A stretch of 64,000 nucleotides of DNA from Caballeronia sp. LZ062 (GTDB taxonomy: Bacteria > Pseudomonadota > Gammaproteobacteria > Burkholderiales > Burkholderiaceae). The stretch spans positions 806,001 to 870,000 of the forward strand of contig NZ_JARTWB010000002.1 of the NCBI RefSeq assembly GCF_031450785.1, read 5' to 3'. Within the stretch, counting starts at the first letter, position 1, and each line of letters begins with the position of its first letter. The notes under the pieces are model-generated. The model searched no databases, was not told the DNA's origin, and was given only the letters and a program-made list of their open reading frames with translations. The position numbers and the translations under genes were made by a program. This document shows positions 9,596 to 18,710 of the stretch, in pieces.

Positions 9596-9629
9596 AAAAA
9601 GCCTGCCTTCTCGCGAATGCAGGCTTTTT
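9596..9629 (+). terminator. Intrinsic terminator after the NlpC/P60 gene
   Basis: AAAAAGCCTGC (9596-9606) pairs with GCAGGCTTTTT (9619-9629) across a 12-base loop, then GTTTT. Confidence 0.9.
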
Positions 9630-9680
9630 GTTTTATCGCGTCGTCGGGAAGCAGCCTATCGGTTCCATCGTAAAGCCTCA

Positions 9681-9709
9681 TTGCACGCGCCTTTGAAAGC
9701 CGTTATAGT
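9681..9709 (+). promoter_or_regulatory. Sigma-70 promoter of the leuA leader
   Basis: TTGCAC (9681-9686), a 17-base spacer, TATAGT (9704-9709). A start six to seven bases on would be at or next to the A of the ATG at 9716, which would make the leader-peptide message leaderless. Confidence 0.75.
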
Positions 9710-9715
9710 TTTCGG

Positions 9716-9802
9716 ATGAACTTTTCTCCGTTCCTTCTCTCGTCTTCTTCGGCTGGTGCGTTCCTACGCGCACTATCGCTGCTAGCGCGCCTACCGCGCT
9801 AA
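9716..9802 (+). CDS. Leucine-rich leader peptide of leuA
   Basis: A 28-codon reading frame, too short for usual gene callers. It encodes seven Leu residues in 28 (one LL near residue 7, then L17, L20, L22, L23, L26). Four of the seven Leu codons are CTA, a codon almost unused in the surrounding high-GC genes; enterobacterial leuL also relies on CUA. Ribosome stalling here when charged tRNA-Leu is scarce would raise leuA expression. No Shine-Dalgarno sequence is seen and the ATG coincides with the predicted transcription start, so translation may be leaderless. Its position between a good promoter and leuA supports the call; no experiment is implied. Confidence 0.7.
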   Translation: MNFSPFLLSSSSAGAFLRALSLLARLPR

Positions 9803-9854
9803 TCTGTCTCGCCTCCCGTCTGCTCGTTCAAGGTTTTCGACGCCAGCGGTGGCG
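9756..9854 (+). promoter_or_regulatory. leuA: Candidate leuA attenuator structures
   Basis: Four short segments can pair in mutually exclusive ways: A 9756-9760 with B 9767-9771, B with C 9785-9789, and C (9783-9789) with D 9795-9801 (TAGCGCG/CGCGCTA, 7 bp). A further CGCCA/TGGCG hairpin lies at 9841-9854. The control CTA codons lie across B to D. No hairpin here is followed by a T run, so a classical intrinsic terminator is not evident; the leader is C-rich and G-poor, which would also fit Rho-dependent control. The remainder of the 9569-9929 gap holds the NlpC terminator and the leuA ribosome site. Confidence 0.5.
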
Positions 9855-9929
9855 CGAACACCCGGATTCCCTTTGTCGTTCTATCTCGATATTCCCAACA
9901 ATCGATAAATCTCCCCACAGGAGCACAAC

Positions 9930-11474
9930 ATGGCAGCAGACAAGTTGATCATCTTCGATACGACCTTGCGCGATGGCGAGCAGTCCCCCGGCGCTTCAAT
10001 GACGAAGGAGGAGAAGATCCGCATCGCCAAGCAGCTGGAGCGCATGAAGGTCGACGTGATCGAGGCCGGTTTCGCCGCCAGTTCGAACGGCGACTTCGAC
10101 GCGATCCAGACGATCGCATCGCTGGTGAAAGACAGCACGGTCTGCTCGCTTGCCCGCGCCAACGACAAGGACATCCAGCGCGCCGCCGATGCGTTGAAGC
10201 CCGCCAATCGCTTCCGCATTCACACGTTCATTGCGACCTCCGCGTTGCACATGGAAAAGAAGCTGCGCATGTCGCCGGAACAGGTGTACGAGCAGGCGCG
10301 GCTCGCGGTGCGCTTCGCCCGCAAATTCACCGACGACGTTGAGTTCTCGCCGGAAGACGGCAGCCGGTCGGACATCGACTTCCTGTGCCGCGTGCTCGAA
10401 GCGGTGATCGACGAAGGCGCGCGCACGATCAATATCGCGGATACGGTCGGTTACGGCGTGCCGGAGCTCTACGGCAACCTCGTGAAGACGCTGCGCGAGC
10501 GCATCCCGAATTCCGACAAGGCGATCTTCTCCGTTCACTGCCACGACGACCTGGGCATGGCGGTAGCGAACTCGCTGGCCGGCGTACAGATCGGCGGCGC
10601 GCGTCAGGTCGAATGCACGATCAACGGCTTGGGCGAGCGGGCGGGCAATACGTCGCTCGAAGAAATCGTGATGGCGGTCAAGACGCGCAAGGATTACTTC
10701 GGACTCGACCTGGGCATCGACACTACGCAGATCGTGCCGACGTCTAAGCTCGTGTCGCAGATCACCGGCTTCGTCGTGCAGCCGAACAAGGCGGTGGTCG
10801 GTGCGAACGCGTTCGCGCACGCGTCGGGCATCCACCAGGACGGCGTGCTTAAGGCGCGCGACACCTACGAAATCATGCGCGCGGAAGACGTGGGCTGGAG
10901 CGCGAACAAGATCGTGCTCGGCAAGCTGTCCGGCCGCAACGCGTTCAAGCAGCGCCTCGAAGAACTGGGCGTGACGCTTCAATCGGAAGCGGACGTGAAC
11001 GCCGCGTTCGCGCGCTTCAAGGATCTCGCGGATCGCAAAGCGGAAATCTTCGACGAAGACATCATGCAGATTGTCTCCGAAGAATCGCCGGAAGCGCAGG
11101 CGAAAGAGCATTTCCGCTTCGTCTCGATGAAGCAGCACTCGGAGACCGGCGAGCAACCGCAGGCGCGCGTGGTCTTTGCCGTGGACGGCGCCGAAATGAC
11201 GGGCGAAGCACGCGGCAACGGCCCCGTCGATGCGACGCTGCACGCGATCGAATCGAAGGTGGAAAGCGGCGCGGAACTCGTGCTGTACTCGGTCAACGCG
11301 ATCACGACCGGCACGCAGGCGCAGGGCGAAGTGACAGTGCGTCTCTCGAAGAGCGGGCGTATCGTGAACGGCGTCGGCACGGACCCGGATATCGTCGCGG
11401 CGTCGGCCAAGGCGTATATCGCCGCGCTCAACAAGCTGCATTCGAAGGTCGAGAAGCTCAATCCGCAGCTTTGA
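9930..11474 (+). CDS. leuA: 2-isopropylmalate synthase
   Basis: 514 residues. It condenses acetyl-CoA with 2-oxoisovalerate, the committed step of leucine synthesis, in the cytoplasm. The N-terminal TIM-barrel opens with [18 protein letters not shown] (metal-binding DTTLRDGEQ at residues 10-18), carries the metal-binding [13 protein letters not shown] segment and GLGERAGN, and the C-terminal third is the LeuA dimer domain that binds leucine for feedback inhibition ([14 protein letters not shown] region). AGGAG lies six bases before the ATG. Full length. Expression is probably controlled by the leader peptide upstream. Confidence 0.97.
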   Translation: MAADKLIIFDTTLRDGEQSPGASMTKEEKIRIAKQLERMKVDVIEAGFAASSNGDFDAIQTIASLVKDSTVCSLARANDKDIQRAADALKPANRFRIHTFIATSALHMEKKLRMSPEQVYEQARLAVRFARKFTDDVEFSPEDGSRSDIDFLCRVLEAVIDEGARTINIADTVGYGVPELYGNLVKTLRERIPNSDKAIFSVHCHDDLGMAVANSLAGVQIGGARQVECTINGLGERAGNTSLEEIVMAVKTRKDYFGLDLGIDTTQIVPTSKLVSQITGFVVQPNKAVVGANAFAHASGIHQDGVLKARDTYEIMRAEDVGWSANKIVLGKLSGRNAFKQRLEELGVTLQSEADVNAAFARFKDLADRKAEIFDEDIMQIVSEESPEAQAKEHFRFVSMKQHSETGEQPQARVVFAVDGAEMTGEARGNGPVDATLHAIESKVESGAELVLYSVNAITTGTQAQGEVTVRLSKSGRIVNGVGTDPDIVAASAKAYIAALNKLHSKVEKLNPQL

Positions 11475-11494
11475 TCGGCAGGCCGTCGCGCAAG

Positions 11495-11530
11495 ACGCAA
11501 AAAAGCCCTCCTTGGAGGGCTTTTTTGCGT
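11495..11530. terminator. Bidirectional terminator shared by leuA and the lipoprotein gene
   Basis: A perfect 17-bp inverted repeat (11495-11511 with 11514-11530) with A and T runs on the two sides, placed between convergent genes. Confidence 0.93.
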
Positions 11531-11540
11531 TTTCGACTCG

Positions 11541-12056
11541 TCAGAACAGATTGCGCTGATCGGGATCGTGCAGCGGATCGGGCGACTTCTGCATCAGGCG
11601 CAGAACGCCCTGATCGTCGAAATAGAAGCTGTACATCATGTACCAGAAGTTCGCCTCCATGTAGCGATACGTCCATACTTCCCGCTTCATCAGCGGGTAA
11701 TACGAGGTTTCCACCGGCCGCCCGAAGTTCACGAGCACGTCTTTCTTGGTCCACGTGCCGATTTGCGCCTTGTAGAACTCGTTCTCGTCGAGCACCTGCC
11801 GCACGCTGACGATCTTGCCCGAGGCGTCGATGTCAGCGGCGGTCGTGAATTCGCCGAGCGGCTGCGTCGGCCACATCAGCCGCTTGCCGCCATTCGGCAA
11901 GTCGTAGATTTCGCGCGGCGGACCGAGGCGGGCGGTGATCGTCGAGGCATCCGCGCCTGCCTGATAGTTTTGCCACGGCTGCGCGCAGCCTGCGAGCAGC
12001 AACGCCGTCGCCGCGCAGGCCAGCGCGCTACGCAGACGGTCGAGTGAATGCAACAT
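11541..12056 (-). CDS. Lipoprotein, possibly BamE/SmpA-like fold
   Basis: 171 residues from the ATG at 12056, chosen because GGAGG lies five bases upstream and the next residues form a lipoprotein signal peptide with lipobox LLAGC (Cys at residue 23). The mature protein contains two similar segments, TITARLGPPREIYDLPNG and KKDVLVNFGRPVETSYYP, of the kind seen in SmpA/OmlA-like domains that act at the outer membrane. The family link is inferred from pattern only. The C-terminus is aromatic-rich (EANFWYMMYSFYF). Divergently placed from the binding-protein gene at 12209. Confidence 0.8.
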   Translation of the reverse strand: MLHSLDRLRSALACAATALLLAGCAQPWQNYQAGADASTITARLGPPREIYDLPNGGKRLMWPTQPLGEFTTAADIDASGKIVSVRQVLDENEFYKAQIGTWTKKDVLVNFGRPVETSYYPLMKREVWTYRYMEANFWYMMYSFYFDDQGVLRLMQKSPDPLHDPDQRNLF

Positions 12057-12208
12057 TGAAGCCTCCACGTACGTGTTCCTCGCGCCAGGCGAGAGTCTTT
12101 TTCGCTTTCCTCGATTTTGACACGCGGCGCACGAACCATGCTCTCCATGGCTTGCATCGCGCACACGCCGCGGCCTATGATCCGCGCTTTCATCTTTCGG
12201 AATGAGCG

Positions 12209-13504
12209 ATGGCAAGCCCGTGTTATTCGAAGCCGCGCGCGCGGTGGCTGCGCGTCGCGTTGACGTGCGTGGCGTTGGCGTGTGCCGTGAAGGCAGGCGC
12301 CGCCGATCTCGCGCCTATCAAGCTCGCGATGATCGAAGGCATGTCCGGTCCGTTCGCCAACGCGGGCGCGGCAGTCGAGCGGAATCTGCGCTTCGGCGTC
12401 GAGCGGGTGAATGCGCGGGGCGGCGTCAAGCTCGCCGACGGCGCGCATCCGCTGGAATTCGTCGTGCTCGACGGCAAGGGCAGCAGCGAGGCGAGTCTCG
12501 TGCAGCTGCGCGCGGCCATCGACGAGAAGATCGGTTTCGTCATGCAGGGCAATAGCTCGGCGGTGGCGGCGGCCCTCGTCGCGGCCATCGACAAGCAGAA
12601 CGAGCGAGAGCCGGAGCATCGCGTGCTGTTCCTGAACTATTCCGCCGACGATCCCGCGCTCACCAACGACGCGTGCAGCTTCTGGCACTTCCGCTTCGAC
12701 GCGCACGCGGGCATGAGAATGGATGCGCTCGCCGATGCCCTTCAACGCGACCGCGCCGTGAAGAAGGTCTACCTGCTGAATCAGGACTACAGCTTCGGCC
12801 ACGACGTGAGCCGCGAGGCGCGGCGCGCGTTGCAGGCGAAGCGGTCCGACATCGCGATCACGGGCGACGAGTTTCATCCGATCGGCCGCGTGAAGGACTT
12901 CGCGCCTTATATCGCGAAGATTCGCGCGAGCGGTGCGGATGCCGTCATCACCGGCAACTGGGGCAACGACCTGACGCTGCTCGTGAAGGCGGCGCGCGAG
13001 CAGGGCCTCGGCGCGAAGTTCTACACGTTCTACGGCAACAGTCTGGGCGCGCCCGCCGCGCTCGGCGATGCCGGCGTGAAGCGCGTGATCGCGGTCGCCG
13101 ACTGGCATCCGAACGCGGGCGGCGCGGCTTCGGACGCCTATTACCGCGCGTTTCGCGCCCGCTATCCCGCCGCCTCCGACGACTACCTCGTGCTGCGCAT
13201 GCCGCTCATGATCGACATGCTCGCCACCGCGATGACGCGGGCCGGCAGCGCGGACCCGCTCGCCGTGGCGCGCGCGCTCGAAGGCATGACGTTCGATGGC
13301 GCGGGCTTTCATCCATCGACGATGCGCGCGTCGGATCATCAGCTGATCCAGCCGCTCTACGTGATGGAGATGGACAAGGCGGGCACGCCGGGCGCGCGGT
13401 TCGACAACGAAGGTTCCGGCTACGGGTTCCGCACGCTGCTGTCGGTGCCCGCCGCGGACACCGCGCCTCCGACCACGTGCAAAATGGCGCGCCCGTCGCG
13501 TTGA
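12209..13504 (+). CDS. Periplasmic substrate-binding protein, branched-chain amino acid type (orphan)
   Basis: 431 residues, type 1 periplasmic binding fold (LivJ-like, Peripla_BP_6). Signal peptide ends after VKAGA near residue 31; the mature part begins with the family opening IKLAMIEGMSGPFANAGAAVERNLRFG, followed by VFNYSADDPALT-like and YLLNQDYSFGHDVSREARRAL segments. It would bind an amino acid or carboxylate. No permease or ATPase genes are adjacent, so it may serve a transporter elsewhere or a receptor. The start at 12209 gives a good signal peptide; a frame at 12202 is a shadow. Confidence 0.85.
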   Translation: MASPCYSKPRARWLRVALTCVALACAVKAGAADLAPIKLAMIEGMSGPFANAGAAVERNLRFGVERVNARGGVKLADGAHPLEFVVLDGKGSSEASLVQLRAAIDEKIGFVMQGNSSAVAAALVAAIDKQNEREPEHRVLFLNYSADDPALTNDACSFWHFRFDAHAGMRMDALADALQRDRAVKKVYLLNQDYSFGHDVSREARRALQAKRSDIAITGDEFHPIGRVKDFAPYIAKIRASGADAVITGNWGNDLTLLVKAAREQGLGAKFYTFYGNSLGAPAALGDAGVKRVIAVADWHPNAGGAASDAYYRAFRARYPAASDDYLVLRMPLMIDMLATAMTRAGSADPLAVARALEGMTFDGAGFHPSTMRASDHQLIQPLYVMEMDKAGTPGARFDNEGSGYGFRTLLSVPAADTAPPTTCKMARPSR

Positions 13505-13520
13505 GCGCGAAGGGGCGGTC

Positions 13521-13548
13521 CGCTCTGCGAAGAGCGGTGTGCTATACT
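13521..13548 (+). promoter_or_regulatory. rpsO: Probable rpsO promoter region with small hairpin
   Basis: A TATACT -10 element at 13543-13548 lies about 156 bases before rpsO. A perfect CGCTCT-GCGA-AGAGCG hairpin occupies 13521-13536, where the -35 would be; no good -35 hexamer is seen. The following 150-base leader may hold the S15 autoregulatory site known in E. coli, which I cannot identify by eye. Confidence 0.5.
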
Positions 13549-13704
13549 CTGCGCTTCGTTTTTGGCTGGAAGCGGTGTTCGCAACGCGCGCAAATGTCGA
13601 AAACGAAGTGAATCGGGCCTGACTCGTCGAGTCCGGCCTTGTCGATGCAAACCACGGCACGGCCTTTCTTCCGTGACCGCCTGTCTGTTTCAAAGGAAAA
13701 GCAA

Positions 13705-13974
13705 ATGTCCGTAGCAGAAATCAAGAAGTCCGACGTCGTCGCTGAATACGCGCGCGGCGCCAACGATACCGGCTCCCCCGAAGTGCAAGTCGCACTGCTC
13801 ACCAGCCGCATCAACGAACTGACCATCCACTTCAAGGCCCACACGAAGGATCACCACAGCCGCCGCGGTCTGCTGCGCATGGTCAGCCGTCGTCGCAAGC
13901 TGCTCGACTATCTGAAGGGCAAGGATGCGGATCGTTACCGCTCGCTGATCGAAAAGCTGGGTCTGCGCAAGTAA
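13705..13974 (+). CDS. rpsO: 30S ribosomal protein S15
   Basis: 89 residues, the normal S15 length. S15 binds the central domain of 16S rRNA early in small-subunit assembly. The sequence has the family hallmarks [30 protein letters not shown] and [13 protein letters not shown]. The ATG at 13705 is chosen over one 22 codons upstream because AAAGGAAAA precedes it and S15 begins here. It is followed by a terminator-like hairpin and then pnp, the same order as in E. coli. Confidence 0.98.
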   Translation: MSVAEIKKSDVVAEYARGANDTGSPEVQVALLTSRINELTIHFKAHTKDHHSRRGLLRMVSRRRKLLDYLKGKDADRYRSLIEKLGLRK

Positions 13975-14015
13975 TTGGCCCCTGACGTGGCTTCGCGGCC
14001 AGTGTTCTAACGAAG

Positions 14016-14053
14016 TGCCTGTGTCAGTTCGCTGATGCAGGCATTTTGTTTTT
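14016..14053 (+). terminator. rpsO terminator with UUCG-capped stem
   Basis: TGCCTGTGTCAG (14016-14027) pairs with CTGATGCAGGCA (14032-14043), including two G-U pairs, closed by a TTCG tetraloop and followed by TTTTGTTTTT. Some transcripts may read through into pnp, as they do in E. coli. Confidence 0.9.
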
Positions 14054-14175
14054 GCGCGATCCGCTCGCGAAGTGGTGCCGGATCGGTTTATCGGTCGGCA
14101 CGTCGTACTTAGTCGTTCTCGGCAGTCATTCGCTTTACCCGACACTCGGTCCAGCCTCGCGGCAGAGCTTTGTGT

Positions 14176-14221
14176 CATTCCAGCGCGGCCCCGCGGCTTG
14201 TTCGCGCGCCGCACTGGAATG
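14176..14221 (+). promoter_or_regulatory. pnp: Long stem-loop in the pnp leader
   Basis: 14176-14189 pairs with 14208-14221 over 14 positions with one C-A mismatch; the loop is 18 bases. It lies 105 bases before pnp. In E. coli the pnp leader forms an RNase III-cleaved duplex through which PNPase represses its own synthesis; this stem is a candidate for the same role. The rest of the 13975-14326 gap holds the rpsO terminator and a GC-rich leader without a recognised promoter. Confidence 0.5.
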
Positions 14222-14326
14222 GCATAACACACCTCCCACGCGCGGCCCGGGACCGCCCCGCCCAGCGCCGCAGAGACAGCGTGACGCGCTCGACCGAAGG
14301 CGCGGCGCAACATAGAAGGAGTCGCA

Positions 14327-16465
14327 ATGTTTAATAAAATCGTCAAAGAGTTCAAGTGGGGACAACACAACGTCCGCCTGGAAACGGGTGAAATCGCGCG
14401 TCAGGCAAGCGGCGCGGTGATCGTCGACGTCGAAGACACCGTGGTGCTCGCGACCGTCGTCGGCGCCAAGACGGCGAAGCCGGGTCAGGACTTCTTCCCG
14501 CTGACCGTCGACTATCTGGAAAAGACCTACGCCGCCGGCAAGATTCCGGGCGGCTTCTTCCGCCGTGAAGGCCGTCCGTCGGAAGGCGAGACGCTCATCT
14601 CGCGCCTGATCGACCGTCCGCTGCGTCCGCTTTTCCCGGAAGGCTTCTACAACGAAGTGCAGGTCGTGATCCACGTCCTGTCGCTGAATCCGGAAATCCC
14701 GGCGGATATTCCCGCGCTGATCGGCGCGTCCGCCGCGCTCGCCGTGTCCGGCCTGCCGTTCAACGGCCCGGTCGGCGCTGCACGCGTCGCTTACATCAAT
14801 AACGAGTACGTGCTGAACCCGACGCGCGCGCAGATGAAGGAATCGGCGCTCGATCTGGTCGTCGCGGGCACGGAGCGCGCGGTGCTGATGGTCGAATCCG
14901 AAGCGCAGCAGCTTTCGGAAGAAGTGATGCTCGGCGCGGTCGTGTTCGGCCACGAGCAGATGCAAGCCGCGATCGACGCGATCCACGAACTCGTGCGCGA
15001 CGGCGGCAAGCCCGAGTGGGACTGGCAGCCGGCCGCGAAGAACGAAGCGCTGATCGCGCGCGTCACCGAAATCGCGAAGCCGGAACTGGAAGCCGCGTAC
15101 CAGCTGCGCAACAAGCAGGCGCGCTCGACGAAGCTGAAGGAAGTCTACGCGGCGACCTCCGCGAAGCTCGCTGAGGAAGCGGCGGCGTCCGGCACGACCG
15201 CGGCGGATGCGGCCACCGTCGGCAACATTCTGTTCGACATCGAAGCGAAGATCGTCCGCTCGCAGATTCTGAACGGCGAGCCGCGTATCGACGGCCGCGA
15301 CACGCGCACGGTGCGCCCGATCGAAATCCGCACGGGCGTCTTGCCGCGCACGCACGGCTCGGCGCTGTTCACGCGCGGCGAGACGCAGGCGCTCGTGATC
15401 GCGACGCTCGGCACGAAGGGCGACGAGCAGAACATCGACGCGCTCGAAGGCGAATACCGCGAGCGCTTCATGCTTCACTACAACATGCCGCCGTTCGCCA
15501 CGGGCGAAACCGGCCGCGTCGGTTCGCCGAAGCGCCGTGAAATCGGCCACGGGCGTCTCGCGAAGCGCGCGCTGGTCGCGTGCCTGCCGAGCGCCGACGA
15601 ATTCGGCTACTCGATCCGCGTCGTGTCGGAAATCACGGAATCGAACGGTTCGTCGTCGATGGCATCGGTCTGCGGCGGCTGCCTCGCGCTGATGGACGCC
15701 GGCGTGCCGATGAAGTCGCACGTCGCGGGTATCGCGATGGGCCTGATCCTCGAAGGCAACAAGTTCGCGGTTCTGACCGACATTCTCGGTGACGAAGACC
15801 ACTTGGGCGACATGGACTTCAAGGTGGCCGGCACCGCGCAAGGCGTGACCGCGCTGCAGATGGACATCAAGATCCAGGGCATCACGAAGGAAATCATGCA
15901 GGTCGCGCTCGCGCAGGCGAAGGAAGGCCGCATGCACATCCTCGGCAAGATGACCTCGGCGGTTCCGGGCACGAACACGGAACTGTCCGAATTCGCGCCG
16001 CGCATGATCACGCTGAAGATCAATCCGGAAAAGATTCGCGACGTGATCGGCAAGGGCGGTTCGGTGATCCGCGCGCTGACCGAAGAGACGAACACGACCA
16101 TCGACATCTCGGACGACGGCGTCGTGACCATCGCGAGCACGAGCTCCGAAGGCATGGCCGAGGCGAAGAAGCGCATCGAGAACATCACGGCCGAAGTTGA
16201 AGTGGGTCAGGTGTACGAAGGTCCGGTGCTGAAGCTGCTCGATTTCGGCGCAATCGTGAATATCCTGCCGGGCAAGGACGGTCTGCTGCACATCTCGGAG
16301 ATCGTCAACGAGCGCGTGAAGGACATCAACGATTACCTGAAGGAAGGCCAGATCGTGAAGGTCAAGGTCATCCAGACGGACGAGAAGGGCCGCGTGCGTC
16401 TGTCGGCCAAGGCGCTTCTGAACGAAGCCGCGCAACAAACCGAACCGACGCAGCCGCAGCAGTAA
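14327..16465 (+). CDS. pnp: Polyribonucleotide nucleotidyltransferase (PNPase)
   Basis: 712 residues, full length. It degrades RNA 3' to 5' by phosphorolysis and acts in the RNA degradosome. Two RNase PH domains are present: the first begins at [13 protein letters not shown] and includes [26 protein letters not shown] split over residues 80-105; the second includes [14 protein letters not shown] and the catalytic-site region. A KH domain near residue 555 has [12 protein letters not shown], and an S1 domain from about residue 625 has [26 protein letters not shown] precedes the ATG. Confidence 0.98.
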   Translation: MFNKIVKEFKWGQHNVRLETGEIARQASGAVIVDVEDTVVLATVVGAKTAKPGQDFFPLTVDYLEKTYAAGKIPGGFFRREGRPSEGETLISRLIDRPLRPLFPEGFYNEVQVVIHVLSLNPEIPADIPALIGASAALAVSGLPFNGPVGAARVAYINNEYVLNPTRAQMKESALDLVVAGTERAVLMVESEAQQLSEEVMLGAVVFGHEQMQAAIDAIHELVRDGGKPEWDWQPAAKNEALIARVTEIAKPELEAAYQLRNKQARSTKLKEVYAATSAKLAEEAAASGTTAADAATVGNILFDIEAKIVRSQILNGEPRIDGRDTRTVRPIEIRTGVLPRTHGSALFTRGETQALVIATLGTKGDEQNIDALEGEYRERFMLHYNMPPFATGETGRVGSPKRREIGHGRLAKRALVACLPSADEFGYSIRVVSEITESNGSSSMASVCGGCLALMDAGVPMKSHVAGIAMGLILEGNKFAVLTDILGDEDHLGDMDFKVAGTAQGVTALQMDIKIQGITKEIMQVALAQAKEGRMHILGKMTSAVPGTNTELSEFAPRMITLKINPEKIRDVIGKGGSVIRALTEETNTTIDISDDGVVTIASTSSEGMAEAKKRIENITAEVEVGQVYEGPVLKLLDFGAIVNILPGKDGLLHISEIVNERVKDINDYLKEGQIVKVKVIQTDEKGRVRLSAKALLNEAAQQTEPTQPQQ

Positions 16466-16480
16466 TGCGGTAATGTGTGG

Positions 16481-16515
16481 ACGGCCGGCCGCATTCGCGA
16501 GCCGGCCGTTTTCTT
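16481..16515 (+). terminator. pnp terminator
   Basis: ACGGCCGGC (16481-16489) pairs with GCCGGCCGT (16501-16509), followed by TTTCTT. Confidence 0.85.
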
Positions 16516-16671
16516 GTATGACGGCATTTGGACCCTGCGAGCTATGCATTGTCCGATGCGTCGCCGGACTCGATGGCACTGTGGAGCGCGAATTGCTCGT
16601 CGCGTGCGCAGCGCCATCCGGTTCGAGCCGTTCGAATCGATCCATCCCGCCGTGCCCATCAGGGGAATGCT

Positions 16672-17688
16672 ATGAAGGCCGTCGAAATCACCGAGTTTGG
16701 CGCACCTGAAGTCCTGAAACTGGGCGAGCGCCCGATGCCCGAACCCGGCAAGTGTGAGGTGCTCATCAAGGTGGCGGCTTCCGGCGTGAACCGGCCGGAC
16801 GTGTTCCAGCGCAAGGGCGCCTATGCGCCGCCGCCGGGCGCGTCGGACCTGCCGGGGCTCGAGGTGGCGGGCGAAATCGTCGACGGCGATCTCGATTCCA
16901 AGCACAACCCGTTCGGCCTCAAAAAGGGTGATCGCGTGTGCGCGCTGCTGGCGGGCGGCGGCTATGCCGAGTACGCGGTCGCGCCGCTGGAGCAATGCCT
17001 GCCGGTGCCCGAAGGTTTGTCGGATATCGAGGCCGCCTCGCTGCCGGAAACGTTCTTCACCGTGTGGAGCAACGTCTTTGAGCGCGCGCATCTCGGCGCG
17101 GGCGAAAACGGCGAAGAAGAGACGCTGCTTGTGCAGGGCGGGTCGAGCGGAATCGGCGTCACGGCCATCCAGATTGCACACGCGCTCGGCTTTCGCGTCT
17201 TCGCGACCGCGGGCAGCGACGAAAAGTGCCGAGCTTGCGAGGCGCTCGGGGCAGAACGCGCGATCAACTACAAGACGGAGGATTTCGTCGAAGTGGTGCG
17301 ATCGCTGACGAACGATCGTGGCGTCGACGTAATCCTCGACATGGTCGCCGGCGACTATCTGCCGCGCGAACTGAAGGCGCTTGCCGATGGCGGGCGCATC
17401 TGCGTGATTGCGCTGTTGGGCGGCGCGAAGGCTGAAATTAATCTCAACGACATTCTGCGTCGCCGGCTCGTTATCACGGGCTCGACGCTGCGTCCGCGTC
17501 CGGTCGCGTTCAAGGCGAAGATCGCTGCGAAGCTGAAGGAACGCGTCTGGCCCGAGATCGAGGCCGGGCGCATCAAGCCGGTCATTCACCAAGTGTTTCC
17601 GGCGAGCGAGGCGGCCGCGGCGCACACGCTGATGGAAAGCAGCACGCATGTCGGCAAGATCGTGCTCGATTGGACGGAAAGCGCGTAA
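16672..17688 (+). CDS. NAD(P)H:quinone oxidoreductase, PIG3-type
   Basis: 338 residues, medium-chain zinc-less alcohol-dehydrogenase superfamily. It begins MKAVEITEFGAPEVLKLGER; the NADPH-binding segment LLVQGGSSGIGVTAIQIAHALG sits near residue 145, and no structural-zinc Cys cluster is seen. PIG3-type enzymes reduce quinones with NADPH in the cytoplasm; the physiological substrate is unknown. The ATG at 16672 with AGGGGA upstream is chosen over an in-frame start 48 codons earlier. It lies between the pnp terminator and the tpiA promoter and forms its own unit. Confidence 0.88.
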   Translation: MKAVEITEFGAPEVLKLGERPMPEPGKCEVLIKVAASGVNRPDVFQRKGAYAPPPGASDLPGLEVAGEIVDGDLDSKHNPFGLKKGDRVCALLAGGGYAEYAVAPLEQCLPVPEGLSDIEAASLPETFFTVWSNVFERAHLGAGENGEEETLLVQGGSSGIGVTAIQIAHALGFRVFATAGSDEKCRACEALGAERAINYKTEDFVEVVRSLTNDRGVDVILDMVAGDYLPRELKALADGGRICVIALLGGAKAEINLNDILRRRLVITGSTLRPRPVAFKAKIAAKLKERVWPEIEAGRIKPVIHQVFPASEAAAAHTLMESSTHVGKIVLDWTESA

Positions 17689-17713
17689 GAAACGCGGGCC
17701 GGTCTTCGGCGGT

Positions 17714-17743
17714 TTGACCGGTTTCGCCGTATCACAGTAGAAT
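17714..17743 (+). promoter_or_regulatory. tpiA: Sigma-70 promoter of tpiA-secG
   Basis: TTGACC (17714-17719), an 18-base spacer, TAGAAT (17738-17743). The 110-base leader contains a CGGCCGC/GCGGCCG hairpin around a TATAACTAAA loop near 17813-17845. Confidence 0.7.
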
Positions 17744-17862
17744 CGCCTGTTTTGCAAGCAGTTCGCAGTTTGTAGCGGTTCATTCCCATAACGCGGCGGC
17801 TGATTGAAAAGCGCGGCCGCTATAACTAAAGCGGCCGTCGCAAGCCGCCGAGTGACGAGACA

Positions 17863-18630
17863 ATGTCGAGACAACGAGCGAAACTGGTGGTCGGCAACTG
17901 GAAGATGCACGGCCGCATGCAGGAGAACGCGGTTCTGCTGACCGAGGTTGCGTCGGGGGCATCGGCTCTGCGCAACGGCGTGGACGTAGGCGTGTGTGTG
18001 CCGTATCCGTACCTCGCGCAGGCGCAGGCGCTGCTGGAAGGGTCGGTGGTGCGCTGGGGCGTGCAGGATGTGTCGGCGCATGTGCAGGGCGCGTTCACCG
18101 GGGAAGTCGCGGCGGAGATGGCCCTGGATTTCGGTGTGACGTACGCGATCGTCGGGCATTCGGAGCGCCGCGCGTACCATCACGAAACGCCGGAACTGGT
18201 GGGAGCAAAGGCGCGTCGCGCGCTGGACGCGGGGCTCACGCCTATCGTCTGTGTCGGCGAAACGCTCGGCGAACGCGAGCGCGAGGCGACGGAGCAGGTT
18301 ATCGGCGCGCAGCTCGATGCGGTGCTTCTCATGCTGGACGAGGAGCAGGCGGCGCGGATTGTCGTCGCCTACGAACCGGTCTGGGCAATCGGCACCGGCA
18401 AGAGCGCGACGGCGGATCAGGCGCAGCGCGTTCACGCGTTTCTGCGCGGCAAGATGGCGGAGAAGGGCGCAGGCGACGTGCCGCTTTTGTATGGCGGCAG
18501 CGTCAAACCCGAGAACGCGCAAGAATTGTTCGGGCAACGAGACATCGACGGCGGGCTGATTGGCGGCGCGTCGCTGAAGTCGAAAGATTTTCTTGCGATC
18601 TGCCAGGCGGCGCGAACCGTGTTGCAGTAA
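17863..18630 (+). CDS. tpiA: Triosephosphate isomerase
   Basis: 255 residues, interconverts dihydroxyacetone phosphate and glyceraldehyde 3-phosphate in glycolysis and gluconeogenesis. Key residues are present: Lys14 in VVGNWKMHG, the electrophile His in IVGHSERR, the catalytic Glu in AYEPVWAIGTGKSA (loop 6) and the phosphate-binding LLYGGSVKPEN and GGLIGGASLK. Full length. secG follows 80 bases on without a terminator. Confidence 0.97.
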   Translation: MSRQRAKLVVGNWKMHGRMQENAVLLTEVASGASALRNGVDVGVCVPYPYLAQAQALLEGSVVRWGVQDVSAHVQGAFTGEVAAEMALDFGVTYAIVGHSERRAYHHETPELVGAKARRALDAGLTPIVCVGETLGEREREATEQVIGAQLDAVLLMLDEEQAARIVVAYEPVWAIGTGKSATADQAQRVHAFLRGKMAEKGAGDVPLLYGGSVKPENAQELFGQRDIDGGLIGGASLKSKDFLAICQAARTVLQ

Positions 18631-18710
18631 AGGTGCGTGGCGAAGGCAGTCGAAAGAGCATGTCGAGACACGTGAGTGTCACGGAAACATCAAGAACCAG
18701 GTGAGTTGAA

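Noticed and set aside
9841..9854. Intrinsic attenuator terminator before leuA
   Set aside because: The CGCCA/TGGCG hairpin is short and lacks a following T run, so it is listed only as a structure.
11471..11809. Plus-strand frame across the leuA terminator
   Set aside because: It overlaps the bidirectional terminator and the lipoprotein gene on the opposite strand and has no domain.
12202..13611. Long plus-strand frames overlapping the binding-protein gene
   Set aside because: Arg/Ala-rich shadows in another frame of the gene at 12209; no ribosome site and no known motifs.
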